Positions 8,836 through 15,282 of a stretch of DNA of 16,171 bases are shown in pieces. Origin of the DNA: a bacterium (GTDB lineage Bacteria; UBA9089; CG2-30-40-21; SBAY01); NCBI GenBank assembly GCA_040757115.1, contig JBFLYA010000079.1, positions 1 to 16,171 on the forward strand, in the 5' to 3' direction. A program made the translations under genes and the position numbers. Each line of letters begins with the position of its first letter. Positions within the stretch are counted from its first letter, which is position 1. The notes beneath the pieces are model-generated. The model worked only from the letters and a program-made list of their open reading frames with translations. It was not told the DNA's origin and made no database searches.

Positions 8836-9281
8836 TTATATGGGTTATTAACTGGAAGTTTACATAGGATAATACCCATAAATAAGGCATGAGAATAATC
8901 GTTCCGTTAGGAACATAATATCGGTAGGAATAGATAGACAAATCAATCAGTTCCGTAGGAACGATATATTGGTAGAAAATTTATGGAAAGCCATTTACCG
9001 ATATATTGTCCCTCTGGGACATTATTTGTATGATATTTATTTCTACCGATATGTTCTCCCTATGGGACATTAAATGAAGGATGAGGTAGAATTTTCACAT
9101 TCTATTTTTTCCCATTTTATCATAAGAAATGGGAGAAGGCAAGCCAAATGGACATAATTGTCTAAAAATATAGAGAGTTATAGCACTAATTTGACATAGT
9201 GTAGTAATGGTTCACACATAACTTGTTAATTCACTACGAGTATTTAATTCTAAGTAATGTTTTGAATAATAACTGCTATAG
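8836..9281. mobile_element. Long dispersed MITE-like repeat, copy A
   Basis: It matches 15323-15857 nearly base for base apart from three length differences. Ends: TTATATGGGTTATTA (8836-8850) and TAATAACTGCTATAG (9267-9281), which form a 15-base imperfect terminal inverted repeat in the TATAGC(G/A)GTTATTA style. The interior has four small hairpin units: GTTCC/GGAAC at 8901-8914 and 8950-8962, GTCCC/GGGAC at 9008-9020, TCCC/GGGA at 9057-9067. Each is next to a CGATAT-GGTAGAA-like arm, two in one orientation and two in the other. It has no coding capacity for a transposase. It may be a non-autonomous element moved in trans. Confidence 0.8.
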
Positions 9282-9283
9282 TC

Positions 9284-9330
9284 GTAACTATTCAGCCACT
9301 GATTACCATGGATTAGCACGGATAAATAAC
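9284..9330 (-). repeat. Dispersed GGCTGAAnnGTTAC repeat, copy 2
   Basis: In reverse complement it reads ATTTATCCGTGCTAATCC, then a shared TAATCAGTGGCTGAATAG, then TTAC. It is almost the same as copy 1 at 6231-6270, and forms the left arm of the palindromic element. Confidence 0.75.
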
Positions 9331-9351
9331 AGAGGAGAGAAAGCACAGTGG

Positions 9352-9425
9352 TAGGAACAGAGCTTGTTCCTATCCGTTCCGTAGGCGGAAGAACTACAAG
9401 GGTTGTCCTTATAACTCTAAGGACA
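9352..9425. other. Cluster of three strong hairpins
   Basis: TAGGAACA / TGTTCCTA (9352-9359, 9365-9372, loop GAGCT); TTCCG / CGGAA (9377-9381, 9386-9390, loop TAGG); TGTCCTTA / TAAGGACA (9404-9411, 9418-9425, loop TAACTC). All stems are perfect. No T-run follows on either strand, so these are not typical terminators. They could be repeat-element cores or a structured RNA. Confidence 0.55.
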
Positions 9426-9458
9426 GGCAAGTCTCCCAAATACGATTAGCGGGATTTT

Positions 9459-9497
9459 CCGTGTTTCATCTGTGTACATCCGTGGCTGAATCGTTAC
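9459..9497 (+). repeat. Dispersed GGCTGAAnnGTTAC repeat, copy 3
   Basis: CCGTGTTTCATCTGTG, then TACATCCGTGGCTGAATCG, then TTAC. It is a diverged copy in the opposite orientation to copy 2, and forms the right arm of the palindromic element. Confidence 0.65.
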
Positions 9498-9560
9498 CAT
9501 ATTTTTACCTATATCTGAACGCTTACAAAAAATCTTGCGTCCAATAAAAATCAGTATCTC

Positions 9561-9590
9561 ATCCGTGTTCATCTATGGCTGAACAGTTAT
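9561..9590 (+). repeat. Dispersed GGCTGAAnnGTTA repeat, copy 4
   Basis: ATCCGTGTTCATCTATGG followed by CTGAACAGTTAT. It lies immediately downstream of the speA-like stop codon, on the opposite strand. An inverted GTAAGCGTTCAG variant sits at 9514-9525. Confidence 0.6.
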
Positions 9591-9598
9591 GATATTTT

Positions 9599-11065
9599 TT
9601 ACCTTACTACTTTGATTGTTTTTAAAGTTGGGGCTTCGGGGCCATTAAATCGCATTCCAGCTTTAGACTCAAGATTAATATAATCAATAATCCCTTGAGA
9701 TATTCTTTCCCCGGGAAAAAGAAGAGGGATACCAGGAGGGAAAGGAACAATTAATTCAGCTGAAATTTCTCCGGATGCGTGAGTGAATTCTATCGTCTTG
9801 TGCTTACCAAAGACAGCATCATGTGGAGTTAAAACCTGTTCTGGTAAATCATGTAAGAAGTTTATTAATGGACTATATTTTTTAGATAGCTCTTGTGTTT
9901 TTAAAGTATTTATTTCTTCTTTAGAAGTAAAATCCCGCAAGCAAAAAAGTAGATAATCTATATCTTGCTCAGTATCTCCGATACTTATAATCAGGACAAT
10001 GTTAAACAAATCTGACATCTCTATTTTAATCTTATATTGTTCTTGAAGGATTCGCTCTACTTCATACCCAAGGCAACCTATTTTCTTAACTGTAATTGTT
10101 ATTCGAGTAGGGTCTAAATCGTAAACTCCGGGTTTGCCAATTAGTTCTTTACCAAAACAGGACAACCCGGGGATTTTATTTACCTCATTTCGTACTTTTG
10201 TAGCTAATTCAATTGTTTTTGTTAATAGTTTTTCACCTTCGGTTGCCATTTGCATACGAGCACAATCAAGAGAGGCTCTTAAAATACAAGAAGGACTTGT
10301 AGTTTGCAGTAGACTAAGGATTGACTTAACTCGCGCAGGATTTATGCTCTTTCCTTTAATATGAAGCATAGATGCTTGTGTCATCCCAGAAAGCAATTTA
10401 TGGGTGCTATTAACACACATATCTGCTCCTGCCTCCATAGCGGAAGTGGGAAGTAAAGGATGAAATTTAAAATGAGCTCCCCAGGCTTCATCCACTAAAA
10501 GTAACTTATCATAATGATGGGTAATTTGGGCTATTTTTTCAATATCCGTGGTCAATCCATAATAGGTTGGATTAACTATAATTACTGCCTTTGCTTGAGG
10601 ATGTTTTTTGATTGCCTCTTCGACATCCTCAGGGGTAACATTATAAGGAATATGTAACTCCTCATCCATCTCAGAGGGTATAAATACCGGGACTGCACCA
10701 GCTAAGATAACTCCAGAGATAATGGATTTATGAGCATTGCGAGGAACAATAATCTCATCTCCAGAACTACAAACAGAGAGAATCATTACATGGATACCAC
10801 TTGTCGTCCCATTCACTAAGAAGAAAGATTTATCGGCGCCATAGGCTTGTGCAGTAAATAATTGTGCCTCTTCCAACACCTTCTCATAATTCTCTATATC
10901 ATCTATATCCAGGTCTAATTTGAGGACTTCTTCTCCTACAAATTTGCGGAATTTTTCAGTACAACCCTTTCCTTGTTTATGTCCAGGAGTATGAAAAGGT
11001 AGTGTCTTATCCTCTACATATTTAATCATGGCATCAAAATATGGTGTCTGATATTGTGTTAACAT
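9599..11065 (-). CDS. speA: Orn/Lys/Arg decarboxylase family PLP enzyme (probable arginine decarboxylase, short SpeA type)
   Basis: Fold-type I PLP decarboxylase of 488 residues, the length of the short Bacillus-type SpeA/YaaO group. Seen: PFHTPGHKQGKG (residues 23-34), LVNGTTSGIH (83-92), VDEAWGAHFKFH with Asp192 for the pyridine nitrogen, STHKLLSGMTQ with PLP-lysine Lys223, and the C-terminal AELIVPFPPGIPLLFPGE. It decarboxylates arginine to agmatine, or lysine/ornithine to the diamine; the sequence alone does not settle the substrate. The spe neighbours favour polyamine biosynthesis. The start is ATG 11065, with GGAGG five to six bases upstream. A TTG at 11077 is in frame but would precede that site. 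The preceding gene's TAA ends one base before this ATG, so translation is probably coupled. Confidence 0.93.
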   Translation of the reverse strand: MLTQYQTPYFDAMIKYVEDKTLPFHTPGHKQGKGCTEKFRKFVGEEVLKLDLDIDDIENYEKVLEEAQLFTAQAYGADKSFFLVNGTTSGIHVMILSVCSSGDEIIVPRNAHKSIISGVILAGAVPVFIPSEMDEELHIPYNVTPEDVEEAIKKHPQAKAVIIVNPTYYGLTTDIEKIAQITHHYDKLLLVDEAWGAHFKFHPLLPTSAMEAGADMCVNSTHKLLSGMTQASMLHIKGKSINPARVKSILSLLQTTSPSCILRASLDCARMQMATEGEKLLTKTIELATKVRNEVNKIPGLSCFGKELIGKPGVYDLDPTRITITVKKIGCLGYEVERILQEQYKIKIEMSDLFNIVLIISIGDTEQDIDYLLFCLRDFTSKEEINTLKTQELSKKYSPLINFLHDLPEQVLTPHDAVFGKHKTIEFTHASGEISAELIVPFPPGIPLLFPGERISQGIIDYINLESKAGMRFNGPEAPTLKTIKVVR

Positions 11066-11066
11066 C

Positions 11067-11642
11067 TTATCCTCCAACTACTATATTCTCTGAATATTTT
11101 TTATACCAAAAATACATGATTATACCATACCCAATTATTGGAATGAATATAGTCAATAAGGTATATGGAATTAAACCTAATAATACTAATATCGCAAACA
11201 AAACAAAGATTACTACTCCAATACTATCAGTTATAATCCACACCTTAACTTTTGTTGGTGCTTTCTTCCTTCCATGTTCAAAAAACAACAAAATATCCCA
11301 AAAAGAATATAAGATAAAAAGACCCGAAACCCAAATCCAATAATAGGTTATTTCTTTTGAGGAAGAAGTATAAATCAGTTTATATATTACAAATAAGATT
11401 ATTGTATCTGTTGCAAATCGCCATTTAGTTTCTGAATAAGGTTTTTCAAAATCAGTCTCATGAACTATTATCCAATCACTTACGACAACAATGTATGTGA
11501 AAAAGAACAAGATATATCCCATTGCACTTGAGATTTTTTCAAAGTTACTAAATCCAATCCCTAATATAACTCCATACATTACATCGATAAAACTAAATAG
11601 ATATTTTGATTCTTTTTTGACAATAGAGGTCTCTTTATTCAT
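11067..11642 (-). CDS. Six-helix membrane protein of unknown function in the polyamine operon
   Basis: 191 residues, with about six hydrophobic helices: near residues 15-32 (FSFIDVMYGVILGIGF), 41-60, 77-90, 99-120, 133-160 and 163-180. Charged loops lie between them, including ETDFEKPYSETKWR after helix 2. No family is recognised. Its ATG overlaps the speE stop by eight bases (ATGAATAA) and it has no good ribosome binding site of its own, so reinitiation after speE is likely. Its own tail carries the GGAGG that serves the speA start. This tight embedding between two polyamine enzymes suggests a linked role such as transport, sensing or membrane tethering, which is inference only. A TMEM175-like channel resemblance (short FxD in helix 1) is too weak to claim. 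Confidence 0.85.
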   Translation of the reverse strand: MNKETSIVKKESKYLFSFIDVMYGVILGIGFSNFEKISSAMGYILFFFTYIVVVSDWIIVHETDFEKPYSETKWRFATDTIILFVIYKLIYTSSSKEITYYWIWVSGLFILYSFWDILLFFEHGRKKAPTKVKVWIITDSIGVVIFVLFAILVLLGLIPYTLLTIFIPIIGYGIIMYFWYKKYSENIVVGG

Positions 11643-12540
11643 TTTCTAATTTCCAAATCAAATCTTTTGAATTAAATATTCCATATGGAAGTTTATTTGA
11701 AACAATATCTTTGAGAAATTCTGGTAATATAAAACAACCTTGATGAATCTCAGGTGTATAATATTTAAAATTCAATCCTCTGTCGTTAATTCTTCTTTTA
11801 ATTTCTTCAATTTTTATTTCATCAGGTCTAAACGTCTTTGAACCGATAGTAAAACTCCAATAGATCCCAGGATAAGTTGGAACTATTGCGGTATAAACCT
11901 TGACCACAGGAAATACTGTTTTCATATTATTGACTACCATTTGAAGCATATTAGGCTGAAATATAGGGGACCCACTCTGTGTAACTATTATTCCACTATC
12001 ATTCAAATATCGAGCCGCAGTTTGATAGAATTGAGGTGTGAACAAATTTACTGCCTCTCCAATTGGGTCAGTTGAATCTACCAATATTATATCATAAGAT
12101 TCTTTGCTATTCTGAAGAGTTATGCTTGCCTCAGCAAATATTAAATTTACTCGACTGTCTTTATATGCATCTTTTGATATATCAAGATATTCCTGGCAGA
12201 TTGAAACTACTTCCTTGTCTAACTCAACCATAGTTACTTTTTCAACAGGATGGCGCAAAACTTCACGCAAAGTGCAACCATCACCACCACCAACAATATA
12301 AACAGAACCTGGTTCAGGATGTGTTAGAAGTGGTGAATGAACCAGCATTTCATGATAAATAAATTCATCCGTCTCAGTTAATTGAACGATGTCATCTAAA
12401 AGTAACATTTTACCAAATTGATATGAATCTACAATTTTAATATTTTGATAAGCAGATTGCTTTTCGTATAATAGATTTTTAATTTTGTAACTGTGGGCAC
12501 AATACGGAGTAGCAAAATCTTTAATCCATTCTTCAAACAT
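11635..12540 (-). CDS. speE: Spermidine synthase (polyamine aminopropyltransferase)
   Basis: Transfers the aminopropyl group of decarboxylated S-adenosylmethionine to putrescine or a similar amine, in the cytoplasm. The 301 residues fit the family. Seen: N-terminal beta domain with LLLDDIVQLTETDEFIYHEML (Tyr62-His63-Glu64), the nucleotide-binding GGGDGCTLREVLRH (residues 84-97), MVELDKEV for ribose contact, and DSTDPIGEAVNLF (155-167) with the substrate and catalytic aspartates Asp155 and Asp158. Start ATG 12540 follows AGAGGAG at about ten bases. The first gene of the speE-membrane protein-speA cluster. speD lies 647 bases upstream on the same strand, separated by a MITE-like element. No convincing promoter was found directly before speE. 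Confidence 0.96.
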   Translation of the reverse strand: MFEEWIKDFATPYCAHSYKIKNLLYEKQSAYQNIKIVDSYQFGKMLLLDDIVQLTETDEFIYHEMLVHSPLLTHPEPGSVYIVGGGDGCTLREVLRHPVEKVTMVELDKEVVSICQEYLDISKDAYKDSRVNLIFAEASITLQNSKESYDIILVDSTDPIGEAVNLFTPQFYQTAARYLNDSGIIVTQSGSPIFQPNMLQMVVNNMKTVFPVVKVYTAIVPTYPGIYWSFTIGSKTFRPDEIKIEEIKRRINDRGLNFKYYTPEIHQGCFILPEFLKDIVSNKLPYGIFNSKDLIWKLENE

Positions 12541-12603
12541 CTACATTTTCTCCTCTTTGTAATCGCTCAGGTGTAGGTAAAAATATGGTAACTATAACTC
12601 AAA

Positions 12604-12944
12604 TGGGTGTGGCTATTCTTAAACGACAGGAGATTTATTGTATCTCCTATGGTTATGTAAAAAAGAGTTAATAAAAAAGTTCCCTTCGGGTATAGATATA
12701 AAGTAGCCATCTTAATATCTCTATCAGAGATAGTCTATTTTCAGTTATCTTTGTGTTCTTTGTGTCTCCTTTGAGAACTTTGTGTTTAATAATGTAGGTA
12801 TCCTTAATTTAACCACAAACCTTACGAAGTTTTTCACAACGCTCACAGAGATATAGATTTATAATGTAATGTTCTTTATAAACAGATTCCTTAAAAAGGA
12901 ACAGGAAGTCTGTTTTAACCGTCGTCCAAAAGTAGCCACACCCA
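12604..12944. mobile_element. MITE-like element between speD and speE (24-bp TIRs, 7-bp duplication)
   Basis: The outer ends are TGGGTGTGGCTA (12604-12615) and TAGCCACACCCA (12933-12944). Extended to 24 bases (12604-12627 and 12921-12944) the two inverted repeats match at 20 positions and end in ACGAC. Both sides are flanked by the direct repeat ACTCAAA (12597-12603 and 12945-12951), as expected of a target site duplication. The 341-bp interior has no transposase. It holds hairpins AGGAGAT/ATCTCCT (12628-12648), TATCTCT/AGAGATA (12716-12732) and AAACAGA/TCTGTTT near the right end, plus a CTTTGTGTTCTTTGTGTC tandem (12749-12766). The family of the mobilising transposase is not assigned. Confidence 0.85.
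12749..12786 (+). repeat. CTTTGTG-type degenerate tandem repeat
   Basis: CTTTGTGTT CTTTGTGTCT CCTTTGAGAA CTTTGTGTTT: a ~9-10-base unit repeated four times. A related inverted stretch follows (AACCACAAACC at about 12820), and a CTTTGCGTCTCTGCG relative lies in the repeat near 15549. Confidence 0.6.
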
Positions 12945-13171
12945 ACTCAAATTTCAAAACGCAAAGATCAAAACTATAACTTAAAACTAAAGAGTTCTCC
13001 ATCAGTCGCAATAAATCTTAATCAGTCTCTTAGAGAGTTCATAGAGTTATTGTAATTACAATCTCTTAATTCTACAAACTCTTAACTCTATAAACTCTAT
13101 TAGTTTTAAGGTTTTGAGATGAGGTTTTGAGTTTTGACTTTTGAGTTAATATTGTCCAGCCTAATGGATAG

Positions 13172-13185
13172 GGCTGAACGGTTAC
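13172..13185 (+). repeat. GGCTGAACGGTTAC repeat end, copy 5 (partial)
   Basis: Only the conserved terminal 14 bases of the dispersed family are present, next to the speD stop codon. The left bases also pair in CAGCC/GGCTG (13157-13161, 13172-13176). No T-run follows on the minus strand, so a terminator call is not supported. Confidence 0.5.
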
Positions 13186-13187
13186 TC

Positions 13188-13565
13188 CTATTTGTATTTT
13201 AATGGTGCACCATGTGGTTTTAAAATCCCTCTTTTAATCTCATGCAAGGTAAAATTTTTTGCCTTGAGTTCTTTTACCAGATAATCTGCGGCATCTTCAG
13301 GTTTCAATACTGTTCCACAGGTAAAAACATCACCTGCCGCATAGTTATATTCAGGCCAGGTATGGATGGATAAATGCGATTCTGCGATGACAACTATGGC
13401 ACTCACACCATGTGGTGAAAATTTATGTGAAGATGTCTTAAGTACAGTAGCACCACAATTTTCTGCCGCAGAGACCAATATGTGCTCTACCTTCTTTTCA
13501 TCATTTAAGATGTCTTTATCACATTCATATAATTCTATGAGTAAATGTTGTCCCAATGCCTCCAT
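13188..13565 (-). CDS. speD: S-adenosylmethionine decarboxylase proenzyme, prokaryotic class 1B type
   Basis: Pyruvoyl enzyme that makes decarboxylated S-adenosylmethionine, the aminopropyl donor for SpeE. The 125 residues match the short Thermotoga/Bacillus-type family. Self-cleavage is expected between Glu62 and Ser63 in AESHLSIHTWPE, turning Ser63 into the pyruvoyl group. His68 (processing) and Cys83 in AAGDVFTCG (proton donor) are present, so the enzyme looks intact. Start ATG 13565 has TAGGAGAG about seven bases upstream. It has its own TTGACA promoter (13596-13624), giving a leader of about 25 bases. It lies upstream of speE on the same strand, but the repeat element at 12604-12944 separates them, so readthrough is uncertain. 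Confidence 0.96.
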   Translation of the reverse strand: MEALGQHLLIELYECDKDILNDEKKVEHILVSAAENCGATVLKTSSHKFSPHGVSAIVVIAESHLSIHTWPEYNYAAGDVFTCGTVLKPEDAADYLVKELKAKNFTLHEIKRGILKPHGAPLKYK

Positions 13566-13595
13566 TTCATCTCTCCTATAAAATTTAACCTTAAT

Positions 13596-13624
13596 ACTTT
13601 ACATTAAAATACAGGATTTGTCAA
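13596..13624 (-). promoter_or_regulatory. Sigma70-type promoter of speD
   Basis: Minus strand: TTGACA (13619-13624), a 17-base spacer, TAAAGT (13596-13601, four of six consensus bases). The -35 begins within 20 bases of the upstream radical SAM gene's stop, so speD appears to be transcribed on its own. Confidence 0.6.
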
Positions 13625-13642
13625 GAAAAATTTTACATCCTT

Positions 13643-15067
13643 CTATCTCATCGTCTTACCACTTATTACCTTTATACCTGCTTTTACCTTTTTTTTAAAT
13701 TCGCCAAAGGATTTTATTTTAAGCAATTCCTTGAGGATATATGTTGGTCTTGTGTAAAAATACTTATAGGAATAATCAATTAATTCAAGTAATTCCGCAG
13801 AGGTAAGGTTTTCTTCCCAATATTCGGGTTGAAAGTTTTCTGTTGGATTTTGGGCAAAGTCGTGCCAGAAGTCTCTTTTTATAATTCCCTGTTCCAGTCC
13901 CTTTTGGTAAATATAGGTAGCCGGAAATGGCGTTGTAATGGTAATGTGGACAAAATCAGGGTTTAGTTTTTTGGCAAATTTTAAGGTTTGTAAAATATCC
14001 TCTTTAGTTTCTGTAGGTGAGCCAATCATAAAATAAGCCAGGGTAGAAATTCCTATCTTTTTAGTCAGACGAAATGCCTCTTCTACCTGCGTTAATGTAA
14101 TTCCTTTCCTTAAAACCTTAAGTATTTTTTCAGTTCCTGCCTCAACACCGTAATGGATTCTTTCACAATTAGCCTGTTTTAATTTTTTTAGCATCGTCTC
14201 ATCGACTGTATCCACTCGCACCCTTATATCCCAGCCAATATCTAATCTTTCCTTGATAATCTCATCGCAAATATCCAATACTCGTTGTCTATCAATGGAA
14301 AAGGTATCATCATAGATTAAAAATTCATTAATCCCCAGTTTAATACATTCTTTCATTTCCAAAATGACATTTTTCGCCGAATGTGCTCTAAATCGTTTCC
14401 CAAGGTGAGGTCTTGAACAAAAACTGCAATTATAAGGACAGCCGCGGCTGGTAATCATCGTCGTAATCGGGTTTCGTTTGGCAATCAAAGAAGAGTATTT
14501 TTTATAAGGGACCAAATGTCTTGCCGGATGCGGGAGTTCATCTAAATTTGTTATAAAATCTCGCGAGCCGGTATTGTATATTTTCCCATTGGCTTTAAAT
14601 ACTAATCCAGGGATATTCTTTAATTTCTCTAAATCATTAATATTATCCACCAATTCTGCAAAGGTGATTTCTCCCTCACCTAAGACTAAAAAGTCGATTT
14701 CAGGGAAAGATATTGTTTCGTTCGGGTAGATATAGATATGTGGACCACCTAAGACAATCTGGATTTCCTTAGAGATATTTTTAATCAGCTTAGCCGTTTT
14801 AAGAACATCAATCAATGTAAATGTCATCGTGGTCATTCCCACAACATCAGGATTGGTTTGTCTAATTTTTGATTCCAGTTCGTCGTAGTTTATTCCCTCT
14901 ACCTGGGAATCCAATATCTTTACTTGATGAGATGTCCGTTTCTCAAGGTAACCAGCGATATACAGTAATCCTAATGGTGGATTATATCCTCGCTCTTCAT
15001 CAATTATTGAGGGATTATTTCCTTTTAAGGTATATTTTGCTGGTGGATTGATTAATAATATTTTCAT
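13643..15067 (-). CDS. B12-binding-domain radical SAM protein
   Basis: 474 residues. The N-terminal ~140 residues form a Rossmann-like B12-binding domain (MKILLINPPA, PPLGLLYIAGYL, DVVGMTTMTFT, IVLGGPH, EIDFLVLGEGE). The radical SAM core follows, with CPYNCSFC (Cys210, Cys214, Cys217) for the 4Fe-4S cluster that cleaves S-adenosylmethionine. Later motifs are FLIYDDTFS, ERIHYGVEAGTEKILK and FMIGSPTETKED. The usual B12 DxHxxG is DSQVEG here (residues 53-58), so the cobalt-ligating His is absent, as in many members of this class. The substrate is unknown; methylations and ring formations are typical of relatives. ATG 15067 is chosen over TTG 15073 because the promoter at 15075-15104 predicts an RNA start at about 15068, next to it. 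Confidence 0.9.
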   Translation of the reverse strand: MKILLINPPAKYTLKGNNPSIIDEERGYNPPLGLLYIAGYLEKRTSHQVKILDSQVEGINYDELESKIRQTNPDVVGMTTMTFTLIDVLKTAKLIKNISKEIQIVLGGPHIYIYPNETISFPEIDFLVLGEGEITFAELVDNINDLEKLKNIPGLVFKANGKIYNTGSRDFITNLDELPHPARHLVPYKKYSSLIAKRNPITTMITSRGCPYNCSFCSRPHLGKRFRAHSAKNVILEMKECIKLGINEFLIYDDTFSIDRQRVLDICDEIIKERLDIGWDIRVRVDTVDETMLKKLKQANCERIHYGVEAGTEKILKVLRKGITLTQVEEAFRLTKKIGISTLAYFMIGSPTETKEDILQTLKFAKKLNPDFVHITITTPFPATYIYQKGLEQGIIKRDFWHDFAQNPTENFQPEYWEENLTSAELLELIDYSYKYFYTRPTYILKELLKIKSFGEFKKKVKAGIKVISGKTMR

Positions 15068-15074
15068 CACCAAT

Positions 15075-15104
15075 AATATACCAGATATAGATGGTATTTG
15101 TCAA
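15075..15104 (-). promoter_or_regulatory. Sigma70-type promoter of the radical SAM gene, predicting a leaderless RNA
   Basis: Minus strand: TTGACA (15099-15104), an 18-base spacer, TATATT (15075-15080). Only seven bases separate the -10 box from ATG 15065-15067, placing +1 within about a base of the start codon. No ribosome binding site is present. Confidence 0.7.
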
Positions 15105-15246
15105 GAAGAAGATATTGAAACTTACCCATATCTTTTAATCTTAAGTTTTTATATCTATTCAGGTTATGACAAGTTTTATTTGATATTAACTCAAAACCCA
15201 AATGTCAAAAGTCAAATCTACAACTCAAAACTTAAAACTGATGTCC

Positions 15247-15282
15247 TTATTCAGCCACTGATTAACACGGATTAACACAGAT
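15247..15282 (-). repeat. Dispersed ATCCGTG/GGCTGAA repeat, copy 6
   Basis: In reverse complement: ATCTGTGTTAATCCGTG, then TTAATCAGTGGCTGAATAA. It has the same core as copy 1, but the terminal GTTAC is lost. Confidence 0.7.

Larger units (their letters stand above)
9284..9497. mobile_element. 214-bp palindromic repeat element with GTAAC..TTCAGCCAC ends
   Basis: The left end is GTAACTATTCAGCCAC (9284-9299). The right end, reverse-complemented, is GTAACGATTCAGCCAC, so 15 of 16 bases match as terminal inverted repeats. Each end continues into the ATCCGTG-type degenerate tandem. The centre holds three hairpins (9352-9425). No target duplication could be defined. It is a non-coding composite repeat. 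Confidence 0.65.
8786..9598. other. 813-bp repeat-filled intergenic region
   Basis: It lies between the speA-like gene end and the glycosyltransferase start, both on the minus strand. From left to right it holds a promoter (8795-8823), long dispersed repeat copy A (8836-9281), a palindromic element (9284-9497), and another GGCTGAA-type repeat (9561-9590). I see no convincing gene. Open frames here translate repeat DNA. Confidence 0.75.
12541..13187. other. 647-bp repeat-rich spacer between speD and speE
   Basis: It contains the 341-bp inverted-repeat element (12604-12944). On its speD side lies a low-complexity tract of ACTCAAA/TTTTGAGTT-like words (12945-13147), then a hairpin CAGCC/GGCTG (13157-13176) overlapping a GGCTGAACGGTTAC repeat end. 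No coding region is evident. Confidence 0.7.

Noticed and set aside
8899-9067. Repeated hairpin units that could suggest a CRISPR array
   Set aside because: Units alternate orientation, spacing is irregular, spacers are not unique sequences of constant length, and there are no cas genes.
9212-9439. 75-codon minus-strand open frame
   Set aside because: It translates through repeat copy A's end and the hairpin cluster. The peptide follows palindromic DNA and has no start signal.
11041-11343. 100-codon plus-strand open frame
   Set aside because: It is antisense to the membrane protein gene and the start of speA, with no ribosome binding site or recognisable product.
12541-12610. A promoter directly upstream of speE
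   Set aside because: TTGAGT at the edge of the mobile element has no acceptable -10 box at 16-18 bases. I could not support a call.
12628-12648. AGGAGAT/ATCTCCT hairpin as a rho-independent terminator for speD
   Set aside because: The stem is AT-rich, no T-run follows on the minus strand, and it lies inside the mobile element more than 500 bases past the speD stop.
13157-13176. CAGCC/GGCTG hairpin as the speD terminator
   Set aside because: It is in the right place, but the stem is only five pairs and no T-run follows on the minus strand. It is better explained as a repeat end.
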